This document shows positions 16,476-25,253 of a stretch of DNA of 64,000 bases, piece after piece (position 1 is the stretch's first letter; each line of letters opens with the position of its first letter). The translations under genes and the position numbers were made by a program. The notes under the pieces were generated by a model, which was given only the letters and a program-made list of their open reading frames with translations, made no database searches and was not told the origin of the DNA. Origin of the DNA: Rhodanobacter_A agri (GTDB lineage: Bacteria; Pseudomonadota; Gammaproteobacteria; Xanthomonadales; Rhodanobacteraceae); the NCBI RefSeq assembly GCF_044904705.1, contig NZ_JADIKL010000012.1, positions 27,358 to 91,357 of the forward strand, read 5' to 3'.

Positions 16476-17941
16476 TCACCCTGCTTGCAGCCGTGTTGAG
16501 CGGCATCATGTTTTATCTCTCACAGGGATACGACCATGTCTGGGCCCTGATATGGCTCGCGCCCGTGCCGCTGTTGTGGCTCGCCTACGGCCATACGCGC
16601 ACGTGGCAAGTAATCGGGGCGAGCGCGATCGCGCTACTCGGCGGCGCAGGCTATATGTTGCAATCCCCCTACCTTCACCTCATACCACCGCTTGTCCTTG
16701 CGTCGGTGCTGACGGTCGATATCGGGCTGTTTTGCGTCGCGGTGTGGTTTGCGCGCTTCGTGCAGCGCCGGGCATCGCCCCTCCTCACACTGTTTGCGTT
16801 TCCGGCTTGCTGGACAGCCTTCGAGTTCCTGATTGAACTGCAGTCGCCGAACGGCACCTACGGATCGCTCGCTTACAGCACGATGTCAGCGCCCGTCCTG
16901 ATCCAGGGTGCATCGCTCTTGGGGATGTATGTCGTTACGTTCCTGATCTGCCTTTTTGCGAATACCCTCGCCATGGCGTTGCGGCTCAAACGGAACACGG
17001 CCGCAGTCGGCCTCGGGCTGGCGATCTGTGCGGCCAACCTGGTGTTCGGTATCGTGCGGCTCGCACGCCCGCAGCCCGACGTGGTGCGGGTGGCGGGAAT
17101 CGTCGATGAGGCGGCGGTATCGGACGCCTGGCGGGCGAAGACCGTGCCCGCCGCTGTCGCGGTGGCCGAAACCTATGCGCGCGAAATCCGCGCGGCTGCC
17201 CGGGAAGGCGCCAGATTCGTGGTTACGCCGGAAGGCGGCATGGTATCGACTCCTGCCGGACAGAGCGCGATCGTTGCGCGGCTCGTTGCTGCCGCCAGGG
17301 ATACAGGCGTGCAGATCATTGCCGGCTTCCACGCCGTGGCGCCGGCCGCCGACTTCGCGCTTGCGATCACGCCCGATGGCAGGACTCAGCGCTACGACAA
17401 ACGCCATCCGGTGCCGGGCCTCGAGCACGATCTCACGCCGGGTCATGTCTCGGGCTGGTTGGGCGACGGGCGTGCCGAGGAGATCTGCAAGGACATGGAT
17501 TTCCCCGACACCATCCGCGCCGATGCCGCCAAGGGCATCCGCCTGATGGGCGTACCCGCGGGCGACATGGGCATCGATGGCTGGCAGCACGGAATCATGT
17601 CCGTGATGCGCGGCGTCGAAGGCGGGTTCTCGATCGTGCGGGCTGCCAATGACGGCCTGGTGTTCGCCAGCGACGCGCAGGGGCGTCTGATCGCCCTCAA
17701 GCAGGATGCGCCTACGGGCCTGACCATGATCGTCGCCGACCTGCCGCTGGGATCCGGGCCCACGCTCTATACGCGGATCGGCAATGCCTTCCCGTGGCTC
17801 TGCGGGATCTTCGCTCTCGCACTTGGCGCGGGACTGCTGGCCTGGCGGCGGCTGCGAGGCGCCGCCACTTTCGGTGGCCGCGGCTTGTCAGGATCGTCCT
17901 CGTCCTCGTCCTCGTCCTCGTCGTCGCCGACGACGCCATAG
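16472..17941 (+). CDS. apolipoprotein N-acyltransferase-like membrane protein (nitrilase superfamily)
   Basis: A 489-residue protein with about six N-terminal transmembrane helices (to about residue 197), then a carbon-nitrogen hydrolase domain with the triad E254 (VVTPEGGM), K310 (YDKRHP) and C339 (EEICKDMDFP), then one C-terminal helix (about 442-460). This is the Lnt layout. True Lnt N-acylates lipoproteins with a phospholipid acyl chain, and the essential lnt is normally elsewhere. A second copy tied to a TetR gene by ATGA overlap suggests a regulated, specialised acyltransferase or amidase. The C-terminus is a run of serines encoded by a hexanucleotide repeat (17894-17925), which is odd and may vary in length. 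Confidence 0.75.
   Translation: MITLLAAVLSGIMFYLSQGYDHVWALIWLAPVPLLWLAYGHTRTWQVIGASAIALLGGAGYMLQSPYLHLIPPLVLASVLTVDIGLFCVAVWFARFVQRRASPLLTLFAFPACWTAFEFLIELQSPNGTYGSLAYSTMSAPVLIQGASLLGMYVVTFLICLFANTLAMALRLKRNTAAVGLGLAICAANLVFGIVRLARPQPDVVRVAGIVDEAAVSDAWRAKTVPAAVAVAETYAREIRAAAREGARFVVTPEGGMVSTPAGQSAIVARLVAAARDTGVQIIAGFHAVAPAADFALAITPDGRTQRYDKRHPVPGLEHDLTPGHVSGWLGDGRAEEICKDMDFPDTIRADAAKGIRLMGVPAGDMGIDGWQHGIMSVMRGVEGGFSIVRAANDGLVFASDAQGRLIALKQDAPTGLTMIVADLPLGSGPTLYTRIGNAFPWLCGIFALALGAGLLAWRRLRGAATFGGRGLSGSSSSSSSSSSSPTTP
17894..17925. repeat. TCGTCC-type simple sequence repeat in a coding 3' end
   Basis: About five tandem TCGTCC-like hexamers code for serine-serine units at the C-terminus of the Lnt-like protein. 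A change in copy number would alter the length of the serine tail by two residues per unit without shifting the frame. Confidence 0.7.
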
Positions 17942-18070
17942 CTTCTTTCCAAACCGTCAGCGACGCCGACACACCATCTCGAGAGCCTCAGCCGCAGCCC
18001 CGCCCCGCGAACAACGATTGGCCCGGACCCGGCACAACCGCTGATTGCCCCGTCGAGATTCATCGACGAG

Positions 18071-18092
18071 GCCAGCGCCAATCAGCGCTGGC
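18071..18092. terminator. hairpin between the Lnt-like gene and zipA (convergent)
   Basis: Perfect 8-base arms GCCAGCGC and GCGCTGGC around a 6-base loop, placed 17 bases beyond the zipA stop and 130 bases beyond the Lnt-like stop. There is no T-run, so it may be a weak or Rho-aided terminator or only an mRNA 3' end stabiliser. Confidence 0.4.
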
Positions 18093-18108
18093 TTGCCCGG
18101 GTACGGAC

Positions 18109-19089
18109 TCAGCGCCCGAAGTGGATTTCCTCGCCTTCGTGGTCGCGGTCCCAGCCGCGCAGTTCGTCGCGGATATGCGCGATGCGCTGGCGGCCGAGGG
18201 CGTTGCGTTCTTCGTCCAGCACCTGGCCGTCCAGGAGTTCGGCCATGCGCTGTGCAGTAGGCAGCATGGTGTCCCAGGCATCGAGCGCAGGCATCGGCGC
18301 GGGCAGTGTCATGAAAAAGCTGAGGCCCGGCGTACGCAGCGCGTCGAGCCGGGCCAGGTCGAAGCTGCCGGGCTTGAGCATGTTGGCAACGCTGAAGATG
18401 GGGCCGAGCTCGCGCTTGCCGTCGACGAGGCGGTGGTAGATGCCCATGTCGCCGAATTCGAGGCCCGCCTTCTCGGCGGCCACGATCAGGTCGGAGCCGT
18501 TGAAGTGGCTGCCTTCGCGCGCCATCACGAACAAGGTGACGATGCGTTCCACCGCGACCTGCGGCGGACGCCGGCCGAGATCGGAACGCGGCGGCATGCG
18601 GGATGCCTGCGGCGCTGGCGCCGGTGCGGCGGAGCCAGGCGTCGGCGCAGCCGGTGCCGCAAGCGGTGCGGGCGCGGCCGACGACGGCGCGCGCAGCGCG
18701 TCGACGATCGAGGCGGCCTGCCCGGCCAGCTTGCTGCGCGACTCGGCCGGCTTGCGTTCGCCGGCCAGCGTGGCGCCGAGGCGTTCCAGTTCTTCACGCA
18801 GGCCGACATCCAGTTCGCCCTGCTGTGGCGGCGGCTCGTCAGCCAGTGCGTGATCGGTGGCGCTGAAAGACAGCCCGTCCGCGTCGCCAGCTTCGCCCAG
18901 CGTGGGCTCGCGGCGCTCGCCGCCCTGCGCGCCCTGCCCGTGCCCGGTCGGCATGCGTCGCCTACCCTGTTCCTTCTTCGGCTGGCCGAACAGCCAGATC
19001 AGCGCGAGCACGACCACGCCGACGATCAGCAGCGGTATGCCGACCGCCGGATTCCAGGCAAGGGCAAGCACGGGTTGCAGCGTCATCAT
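18109..19089 (-). CDS. zipA: cell division protein ZipA
   Basis: A 326-residue protein with the ZipA architecture: one N-terminal transmembrane helix (about 15-34, PLLIVGVVVLALIWLFG), a charged and Pro/Ala-rich linker (about 37-175) and a C-terminal FtsZ-binding domain (about 180-320: IVTLFVMAREGSHFNGSDLI, GDMGIYHRL, FSVANMLKPGSFDL, LSFFMTLPAP). ZipA tethers FtsZ to the inner membrane at the septum. It lies 101 bases downstream of smc on the same strand, as in related gammaproteobacteria, but the ligA gene usually next in that order is absent here. A large plus-strand frame over the same bases (17794-19104) is a shadow. Confidence 0.93.
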   Translation of the reverse strand: MMTLQPVLALAWNPAVGIPLLIVGVVVLALIWLFGQPKKEQGRRRMPTGHGQGAQGGERREPTLGEAGDADGLSFSATDHALADEPPPQQGELDVGLREELERLGATLAGERKPAESRSKLAGQAASIVDALRAPSSAAPAPLAAPAAPTPGSAAPAPAPQASRMPPRSDLGRRPPQVAVERIVTLFVMAREGSHFNGSDLIVAAEKAGLEFGDMGIYHRLVDGKRELGPIFSVANMLKPGSFDLARLDALRTPGLSFFMTLPAPMPALDAWDTMLPTAQRMAELLDGQVLDEERNALGRQRIAHIRDELRGWDRDHEGEEIHFGR

Positions 19090-19190
19090 CGGTTCCTCGT
19101 GTAGCTCGGGCAGCGCCTGTGGGCAACTTCCGAATCCGTGAGTCCGGCGAAGCCGGACCGTTCCTCAGTTCATGCGAAGGCGGAGCTGCC

Positions 19191-22100
19191 TCAGGCAGTC
19201 CCCGCCAGTTTAGCTGCTTCGGCCAGATCCACCTGCACCAGACGCGACACGCCGGGTTCGCGCATGGTCACGCCGCACAGCTGGCTGGCGGCTTCCATGG
19301 TGGCCTTGTTGTGGCTGATGAAGATGAACTGCACCCGCTCGCTCATCTCGCGCACCATGGCGGAGAAGCGGCCCACGTTGGCTTCGTCCAGCGGCGCGTC
19401 CACCTCGTCGAGCAGGCAGAACGGCGCAGGGTTCAGATTGAAGATGGCGAACACCAGCGCCACCGCGGTGAGCGCCTTTTCGCCGCCGGACAGCAGCGAG
19501 ATGTTGGACGGACGCTTGCCGGGCGGGCGCGCCATGATCGCCACGCCGGTGTCGAGCAAGTCGTCGCCGGTGAGTTCGAGGTAGGCATGGCCGCCGCCGA
19601 ACAGGCGCGGGAACAGTTCCTGCACGCCGGCGTTGACCTTGTCGAAGGTTTCCTTGAAGCGCGCGCGTGTCTCGCGATCGATCTTCTTGATCGCACCTTC
19701 CAGCGTTTCCATCGCGCTGGTGAGGTCGTTGAGCTGATTGTCTAGGTAGGTCTTGCGCTCGCTCTGCTCGGCGTGCTCCTGGATCGCGGCAAGGTTCACC
19801 GGTTCCAGCCGTGCGATCTTCTGGCCGAGTTCGACCAGCTGCTGCTTCCATTGCGTCGCATCGACATCCTCGGCCAGCTCCGCGAGCAGGGTTTCCAGCT
19901 CAAGTCCGGAGGCGGCGATCGCCTCGGCCAACTGCTCGGCGCGCAGCTGCAGCGCCTGCGCGGCGAGACGCTTCTCGGACAGGCTTTCGCGCAGGCCGGC
20001 CAGGCTCTGTTCGGCGAGATGGCGACGCTGTTCCAGCTGGCGGAAAGCGATATCGCATTCCTCCAGCGCCCGGCGCGCTTCCACCAGTTGTTTGTCCACC
20101 AGCAGGCGCTGGTCGAGATAGGTCTGCCGTTCGGCTTCGAGTTCGGCGATGGGGTCGGAGCCGGCGGCGAGCTGTTCGGCGATCTCGCCGCGGCGTGCCT
20201 CGATCTGGCGCAGCTGGTTCTCCATGCGTGCCAGCGATTGTTCCAGCGAGGCCAGCGAGGAACGCTTGGATTCCAGCGACAGCGCCAGCGCGTGCGCCTG
20301 GTCGGCGGCCTCGCGCGCGTTCATGCGCGCTTCCTCGCGGGTTTCCAGCAGTGCGCGGCGCTCGTTCTCCAGCTCGCGGCGCTGGTCCTCGAGGTCGCCC
20401 ATGTGGCCGACCGATTCGTCCAGCCGCGCGCGAGCCTCGCGCGTCTGCGTCTGCAATTCGTCGAGCTGCTCGATCAGCGTGGCCAGTTCGCCGGCGACCT
20501 TTTCGCCGCGGGCGCGCGCGGTTTCCAGCTTGCCGCGGTGGCTCTGCAGCTGGCCAGCCAGCTCGGACGCGCGACGGTGCGCGTTGTACAGCTCGCGCTG
20601 GGTGTCGTCGCGGGCGCGCTCGGCCTCGAACTTGCGCGTGCGCAGTTCGTCGAGCTGCGACGTGCATTCCTCGATGCGTGCTTCCAGCGCGGCGACCTGC
20701 TCGGCCAGCGTGCGGATCTCGCGCTCGCGCGCCAGCACGCCAACCTGATTGCCCTGGGCGCGGCGCACACGGGCCCAGCCCGGACCCAGCCACTCGCCAC
20801 CGCGGGTGATCACCGACTGGTAGGGCGCCAGCGCCGACAGCCCGGTCACGCGCTGGTGCGCCTCGTCCAGCGACTCGGCGACGAGTACGTGGCCGAGCAC
20901 GGCGATGGCCGCCGCCGGGCCGCGCACGTGCGCAGCCAGGGTGCCGGCGGTGTTGGCGCCGCCCTCGGCGGCATCGAGCAAGGCGACGTCGGCGTTCTCC
21001 AGCCCGCCGAACTCGGCGGCCAGCGTGTGTGCGCCGTCCACCAGCACACTGTCGATGAAGCCGGACAGCACGGTTTCCACCGCGGTTTCCCAGCCGGCTT
21101 CCACTTGCAGCTTCTCGCCCAGGCGCGGCGATTTGTCGAGGCCAAGGCGCGACAACCATTGGCTGGCTGCGTTTTCCTCCTGGCCCAGCGCGGCATGCTG
21201 CAAGGCCTCCAGCGAGGATTGCCGGCCGCGTGCGGTCTGCAGCTGCGAGCGCGCTTCGTTCAGCGCCGACTGCAGTTGGCGCTCCTCGTCCAGCAGCTTC
21301 TCGTGGCTGCCCTTGTGCTGGTCGAGCAGGCCGCCCAGCGACTCCACCTTCTCGCGCTGGGTATCGTGTTCCAGATGCATCTGCTCGGCGGCGGCGTCCA
21401 GCGCGGCGAAGTCGGTGGCCTTCTGCTCGGCTTCCAGCGCTTCGCGGCGCCTGGCAAGGTCGATCGCCTGGCGGTCGAGGTAGTTGAGCTTGGTGCGCTC
21501 CACTTCGGCGGCGCGGTTGGATTCGCCGGCAGTGCGGGTATGCGTGTCCCAGCGTTGCTGCCAGTCGGCGAGTTTCGTTTCGGCGCCGCGCTGGGCCTCG
21601 GCGGTGTCGTCCTGCATCTGTTGTAGGGCTTCGAGCTTGGGTTCGCCCTCGGCCAGCGCCATGCGCAGCGTTTCGACCTGGCTGCGGTCACCGGCGATGT
21701 GTTCGGCCAGTTCCGTGTGTTCTCGCTCGGCGTCGCCCTGGGCGCGCTGCAGGCGCTCGGCGGTTTCGCGGTTGTGGCGCACCTGTTGTTCGACGCGGGC
21801 GATTTCGGCACCGACCTTGTAGACCTCGGCCTGCACCGAATTCAGATGCTCGCCAGCCTCGGTGTGGCGCTCGCGCATGACTTCGATCTGCGCTTCGATC
21901 TCGCGCTGCCCGGCCAGTTGCTTCTCGATCTCGATCTCGGCGGCGGACAGCCCTGCCCCCTCGCCGTCGTGCTGGCCCTTCAGCGCGCGGTATTCCAGTG
22001 CGCGCAGCTCGGCCTCCTTGCGGGTCTGTTCTTCCTTGTAGGCCTTCCAGCGCTCGGCGGCGCGGGCCTGGCGGTTCAGGTGTTCGAGCTGCTTGTCCAC

Positions 22101-22700
22101 CTCGTCGCGCACGTCCTTCACGCGGTCGAGGTTCTCGCGGGTGGACTTGATGCGGCTCTCGGTTTCCTTGCGGCGCTCCTTGTACTTGGAGATGCCGGCG
22201 GCCTCTTCCAGATGCGTGCGCAGCTCCTCGGGATGCGCCTCGATGATCTGCGAGATCATGCCCTGCTCGATGATCGAGTAGCTGCGCGGGCCAAGGCCGG
22301 TGCCGAGGAACAAGTCGGTGATGTCGCGGCGGCGGCAGCGTGCACCGTTGAGGAAATAGAAGGATTGACCGTCGCGCGTCACCTGGCGCTTCACCGAGAT
22401 CTCGGCGTACTGGCCGTACTCGCCCTGCACCGTGCCGTCGGCGTTGTCGAAGATCAGTTCCACCGTGGCCTGCCCCACCGGCTTGCGCGAGGTGGAACCG
22501 GAGAAGATCACGTCGGTGAGCGAGTCGCCGCGCAGGCGGCTGGCCGCGCTCTCGCCCATCACCCAGCGGATCGCGTCGATGATGTTGGACTTGCCGCAGC
22601 CGTTCGGTCCCACCACGCCGGTCATGTTGGCCGGCAGATGCAAGGTGGTCGGGTCGACGAAGGATTTGAAGCCGGCGAGTTTGATCGTGGTCAGGCGCAT
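19191..22700 (-). CDS. smc: chromosome segregation protein SMC
   Basis: A 1169-residue SMC ATPase that condenses and segregates the chromosome with ScpA/ScpB. Walker A is GPNGCGKSN (about 32-40). Two long coiled coils (about 165-500 and 650-1000) flank a hinge near 510-640. The C-terminal head carries the signature LLSGGEKALTA and Walker B FCLLDEVDAPLDEANV. Length and domain order are standard for bacterial SMC. It is the first gene of an smc-zipA unit and starts 142 bases from the next upstream gene. Long open frames on the opposite strand (for example 19773-21626) are composition shadows. Confidence 0.97.
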   Translation of the reverse strand: MRLTTIKLAGFKSFVDPTTLHLPANMTGVVGPNGCGKSNIIDAIRWVMGESAASRLRGDSLTDVIFSGSTSRKPVGQATVELIFDNADGTVQGEYGQYAEISVKRQVTRDGQSFYFLNGARCRRRDITDLFLGTGLGPRSYSIIEQGMISQIIEAHPEELRTHLEEAAGISKYKERRKETESRIKSTRENLDRVKDVRDEVDKQLEHLNRQARAAERWKAYKEEQTRKEAELRALEYRALKGQHDGEGAGLSAAEIEIEKQLAGQREIEAQIEVMRERHTEAGEHLNSVQAEVYKVGAEIARVEQQVRHNRETAERLQRAQGDAEREHTELAEHIAGDRSQVETLRMALAEGEPKLEALQQMQDDTAEAQRGAETKLADWQQRWDTHTRTAGESNRAAEVERTKLNYLDRQAIDLARRREALEAEQKATDFAALDAAAEQMHLEHDTQREKVESLGGLLDQHKGSHEKLLDEERQLQSALNEARSQLQTARGRQSSLEALQHAALGQEENAASQWLSRLGLDKSPRLGEKLQVEAGWETAVETVLSGFIDSVLVDGAHTLAAEFGGLENADVALLDAAEGGANTAGTLAAHVRGPAAAIAVLGHVLVAESLDEAHQRVTGLSALAPYQSVITRGGEWLGPGWARVRRAQGNQVGVLAREREIRTLAEQVAALEARIEECTSQLDELRTRKFEAERARDDTQRELYNAHRRASELAGQLQSHRGKLETARARGEKVAGELATLIEQLDELQTQTREARARLDESVGHMGDLEDQRRELENERRALLETREEARMNAREAADQAHALALSLESKRSSLASLEQSLARMENQLRQIEARRGEIAEQLAAGSDPIAELEAERQTYLDQRLLVDKQLVEARRALEECDIAFRQLEQRRHLAEQSLAGLRESLSEKRLAAQALQLRAEQLAEAIAASGLELETLLAELAEDVDATQWKQQLVELGQKIARLEPVNLAAIQEHAEQSERKTYLDNQLNDLTSAMETLEGAIKKIDRETRARFKETFDKVNAGVQELFPRLFGGGHAYLELTGDDLLDTGVAIMARPPGKRPSNISLLSGGEKALTAVALVFAIFNLNPAPFCLLDEVDAPLDEANVGRFSAMVREMSERVQFIFISHNKATMEAASQLCGVTMREPGVSRLVQVDLAEAAKLAGTA

Positions 22701-22842
22701 GCGGTCATCGCTGGGAAAGCAGGAAAAGCCCGGACGACCGGGTGATAGGGCACTGTGCCAAACACGGGACGGTGCCGCAATGCATTCTTGCGTGATATTT
22801 CACTGCAAGTATGCATTGCAATAGGTTGTTATAAGTGGAATT

Positions 22843-23094
22843 TTACCTTGCGTCTATCGACAAGGCATGAATGCCATGATGCATCAGGTCGTCGAGCACG
22901 GCGTAGATCATCCGGTGGCGCTTGATCGGCAGCACGCCAGCGAACGCCGGGCTGACGATACGCACGTGGAAGTGGCCCTTGCCCTCTCCCGCATGGCCGG
23001 CATGCAGATGGCCTTCGTCCACCACATCCAGCGCGCTGGGCGAAAACGCGGCGGCGAGGCGCGCGCGTATCTGCTCGACCATCGCCTCGCTCAC
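22843..23094 (-). CDS. BolA-family protein
   Basis: An 83-residue single-domain BolA protein: MVEQIRARLAAAF, VVDEGHLHAGHAG, GHFHVRIVSPAFAG, HRMIYAVLDDLM and GIHALSIDA follow the family fold and length. The several histidines suit the [2Fe-2S] co-ligand role that BolA proteins share with monothiol glutaredoxins. The start codon overlaps the stop of the YciI gene (4 bases), so the pair is translationally coupled. It may be BolA proper or a paralogue; the sequence does not decide. Confidence 0.92.
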   Translation of the reverse strand: MSEAMVEQIRARLAAAFSPSALDVVDEGHLHAGHAGEGKGHFHVRIVSPAFAGVLPIKRHRMIYAVLDDLMHHGIHALSIDAR

Positions 23095-23396
23095 GGCAGG
23101 GTCTTGCGGAACGGCTTGACGCTGACCTCGGCGTAGACACCGGCGGCCATATAGGGATCGGCCTCGGCCCAGCGCTGCGCATGGGCCAGCGTGTCGAACT
23201 CGGCGATGATCAGGCTGCCGGTGAAGCCGGCCGGGCCGGGATTCTCCGACTCGATCGCCGGGAACGGGCCGGCCAGCAGCAGGCGTCCGTCCTCCTGCAT
23301 CTTGTTCAGTCGCTCCAGGTGTTCAGCGCGGGCGGCAAGGCGCTTGTCCAGCGTACCGGGGTGATCCTGGGCGATGATCGCAAACCACATGGGCAA
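23091..23396 (-). CDS. YciI-family protein
   Basis: A 101-residue YciI-like ferredoxin-fold protein. It starts MPMWFAIIAQDHPGTLDKR with the conserved aspartate-histidine (D-H) region, then RLLLAGPFPAIE and AHAQRWAEADPYMAAGVYAEVSVKPFR. Members include small dehydrochlorinase-like enzymes and putative intracellular-septation-linked proteins; the substrate is unknown. The gene overlaps the bolA-family gene by 4 bases downstream. Upstream it is separated from lysS by the hairpin at 23488. Confidence 0.9.
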   Translation of the reverse strand: MPMWFAIIAQDHPGTLDKRLAARAEHLERLNKMQEDGRLLLAGPFPAIESENPGPAGFTGSLIIAEFDTLAHAQRWAEADPYMAAGVYAEVSVKPFRKTLP

Positions 23397-23487
23397 GGCT
23401 CCGTTGCATTCGAATCCGCAATTTTACCCGACTGTGCCGCCAGTCATGCTACGGCAACACATCCGGCGCCTGACCGCCTGAAACGCA

Positions 23488-23511
23488 CAAGGCCCGCGAT
23501 TGCGGGCCTTG
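23488..23511 (-). terminator. intrinsic-type hairpin after lysS
   Basis: Arms CAAGGCCCGC and GCGGGCCTTG (10 base pairs) around a 4-base loop, placed 26 bases beyond the lysS stop. No long T-run follows on the minus strand, so termination strength is uncertain. It separates lysS from the yciI/bolA pair. Confidence 0.6.
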
Positions 23512-23536
23512 TCGTGTCACGGCTCAGCGAACAGGC

Positions 23537-25054
23537 TCAGGCTTCGGGTCGCATGTACGGGAACAGCAGCACGTCGCGGATCGAGGCGGAATCGGTGAGC
23601 AGCATCACCAGGCGGTCGATGCCGATGCCGAGGCCGCCGGTGGGCGGCAGGCCCACTTCCAGCGCGCGGATGTAGTCGGCGTCGAAGTGCATGGCCTCGT
23701 CGTCGCCGGCGTCCTTGGCTTCCACCTGGGCCTTGAAGCGCGCGGCCTGGTCTTCCGGGTCGTTCAACTCGGAGAAGCCGTTCGCGAGCTCCTTGCCGTT
23801 GACGAACAGCTCGAAGCGGTCGGTGATGCCCTGGTCGCTGTCGTTCTCGCGCGCCAGCGGCGAGACCTCGACCGGGTGCTGGGTGATGAAGGTGGGCTGG
23901 ATCAAGGTGTGCTCCACCGTCTTCTCGAAGATCTCCAGCAGCAGCTTGCCCCAGCCGTAGCCATCCTTGACCTGCGCGCCCAGGCGCTTCGCGTGGGCAG
24001 CCATCGCCGCGCGGTCGCGCAGTTCCTCGCGCTTGATCTCGGGGTTGTGCTCCAGTACTGCGTCTTCCATCGTCCAGCGTCGGAAGGCCGGGCCGACGTC
24101 GATTTCGGCGCCTTCCCAGATCAAGGCGGTGGTGCCGATCACCTGGCGCGCCGCCTCGCGGATCACGTTCTCGGTGAGGTCCATGATCTCGTTGTAGGTG
24201 GCGTAGGCCTGGTACAGCTCCAGCATGGTGAACTCGGGGTTGTGCCGGGTCGACACACCCTCGTTACGGAAGTTGCGGTTGATCTCGTAGACGCGGTCGA
24301 AACCGCCGACCACCAGGCGCTTCAGGTACAGCTCCGGCGCCACACGCAGGTAGAGATCCATGTCCAACGCGTTGTGGTGGGTGATGAAGGGCTTGGCCGT
24401 GGCGCCGCCGGGGATGACGTGCATCATCGGCGTTTCCACTTCCATGAAGCGGCGCGGCGCGGCTTCCAGCCACTGGCGGATGAAGCCGATGATGCGCGAG
24501 CGCTTCTGGAAGGTGTCGCGCGCTTCCTGGGTCACGATCAGGTCGACGTAGCGCTGGCGGTAGCGCTGTTCCACGTCGGCCATGCCGTGGTGCTTGTCTG
24601 GCAGCGGGCGCAGGCTCTTGGTGAGCAGGCGCAGGGCATCCACTTTCACCGACAGCTCGCCGGTCTTGGTGCGCATCAGCACGCCTTCGGCGCCGACGAT
24701 GTCGCCCATGTCCCAGCCCTTGAACGCCTCGTAGGCGTCGCCCACGGTGCCGGCGTGGATGAACAGCTGGATGCGACCAGTCATGTCCTGGATCTGCGCG
24801 AAGCTGACCTTGCCCTGCACCCGCTTCAGCACGATGCGGCCAGCCACCTTCACCCGGCGCTGTGCCGCCTCGATCGCTTCGGCGCTGTGCTTGTCCTTGT
24901 CGGCGTACTCGTCCTGCAGGTCGCCGACGAAGCTGTCCACCTTGAAATCGTTGGGGAACGCGATGCCCTGCCCGCGCAGCGCCGTGAGTTTCTCGCGGCG
25001 TTCGGCGATCAGCTTGTTCTCGTCGACGGGCAGGATATCGTTGGTATCGCTCAT
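23537..25054 (-). CDS. lysS: lysyl-tRNA synthetase, class II
   Basis: The start is taken at 25054 (MSDTNDILPVDENKL), giving 505 residues, the usual LysS length; the frame is open to 25126 but that prefix is not conserved. An N-terminal OB-fold anticodon-binding domain (about 60-170) is followed by the class II catalytic core: motif 1 region RFMEVETPMMHVIPGGATAKPF, motif 2 FRNEGVSTRHNPEFTMLE and motif 3 GLGIGIDRLVMLLTDSASIRDVL. It charges tRNA-Lys in the cytoplasm. It lies downstream of prfB in the same order as E. coli prfB-lysS, but a small repeat-protein gene and a palindromic repeat are inserted between them. Confidence 0.97.
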   Translation of the reverse strand: MSDTNDILPVDENKLIAERREKLTALRGQGIAFPNDFKVDSFVGDLQDEYADKDKHSAEAIEAAQRRVKVAGRIVLKRVQGKVSFAQIQDMTGRIQLFIHAGTVGDAYEAFKGWDMGDIVGAEGVLMRTKTGELSVKVDALRLLTKSLRPLPDKHHGMADVEQRYRQRYVDLIVTQEARDTFQKRSRIIGFIRQWLEAAPRRFMEVETPMMHVIPGGATAKPFITHHNALDMDLYLRVAPELYLKRLVVGGFDRVYEINRNFRNEGVSTRHNPEFTMLELYQAYATYNEIMDLTENVIREAARQVIGTTALIWEGAEIDVGPAFRRWTMEDAVLEHNPEIKREELRDRAAMAAHAKRLGAQVKDGYGWGKLLLEIFEKTVEHTLIQPTFITQHPVEVSPLARENDSDQGITDRFELFVNGKELANGFSELNDPEDQAARFKAQVEAKDAGDDEAMHFDADYIRALEVGLPPTGGLGIGIDRLVMLLTDSASIRDVLLFPYMRPEA

Positions 25055-25125
25055 GGGGTTTCCGTGGTGGCCGATGCGTTCATGCCGGCCGTGGCTGGGT
25101 TCTTTGGAGATGGCTCGAAACTTCA

Positions 25126-25226
25126 CGTTCGCGCTGAGCGTAGCTTGCGATAGTCAAGCGAAGTCGAAGCGCCAAGCGGAGCGGCCCTTCGACTCCGGCC
25201 CTGCAGGCCTACGCTCAGGGTGAACG
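25126..25226. repeat. inverted-repeat element between lysS and the 11-mer-repeat gene
   Basis: The outer arms 25126-25143 and 25209-25226 are complementary at 16 of 18 bases. Inside them AGTCGAAG (25162-25169) pairs with CTTCGACT (25188-25195). The roughly 100-base unit has the form of a non-coding palindromic mobile repeat (REP/MITE-like). It separates prfB and its neighbour from lysS. Confidence 0.6.
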
Positions 25227-25253
25227 GACAAGGTGTTTGAAGTCGGAGGCAGG

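Noticed and set aside
17794..19104. 436-codon plus-strand frame over zipA
   Set aside because: It crosses the Lnt-like 3' end and zipA antisense; zipA has clear family motifs on the minus strand.
19773..21626. 617-codon open frame opposite smc
   Set aside because: Composition shadow of the GC-rich coiled-coil coding strand; no family motifs, while smc on the other strand is complete.
23687..25153. 488-codon open frame opposite lysS
   Set aside because: Low-complexity Val/Leu/Arg/Gly-rich shadow; lysS is unambiguous on the minus strand.
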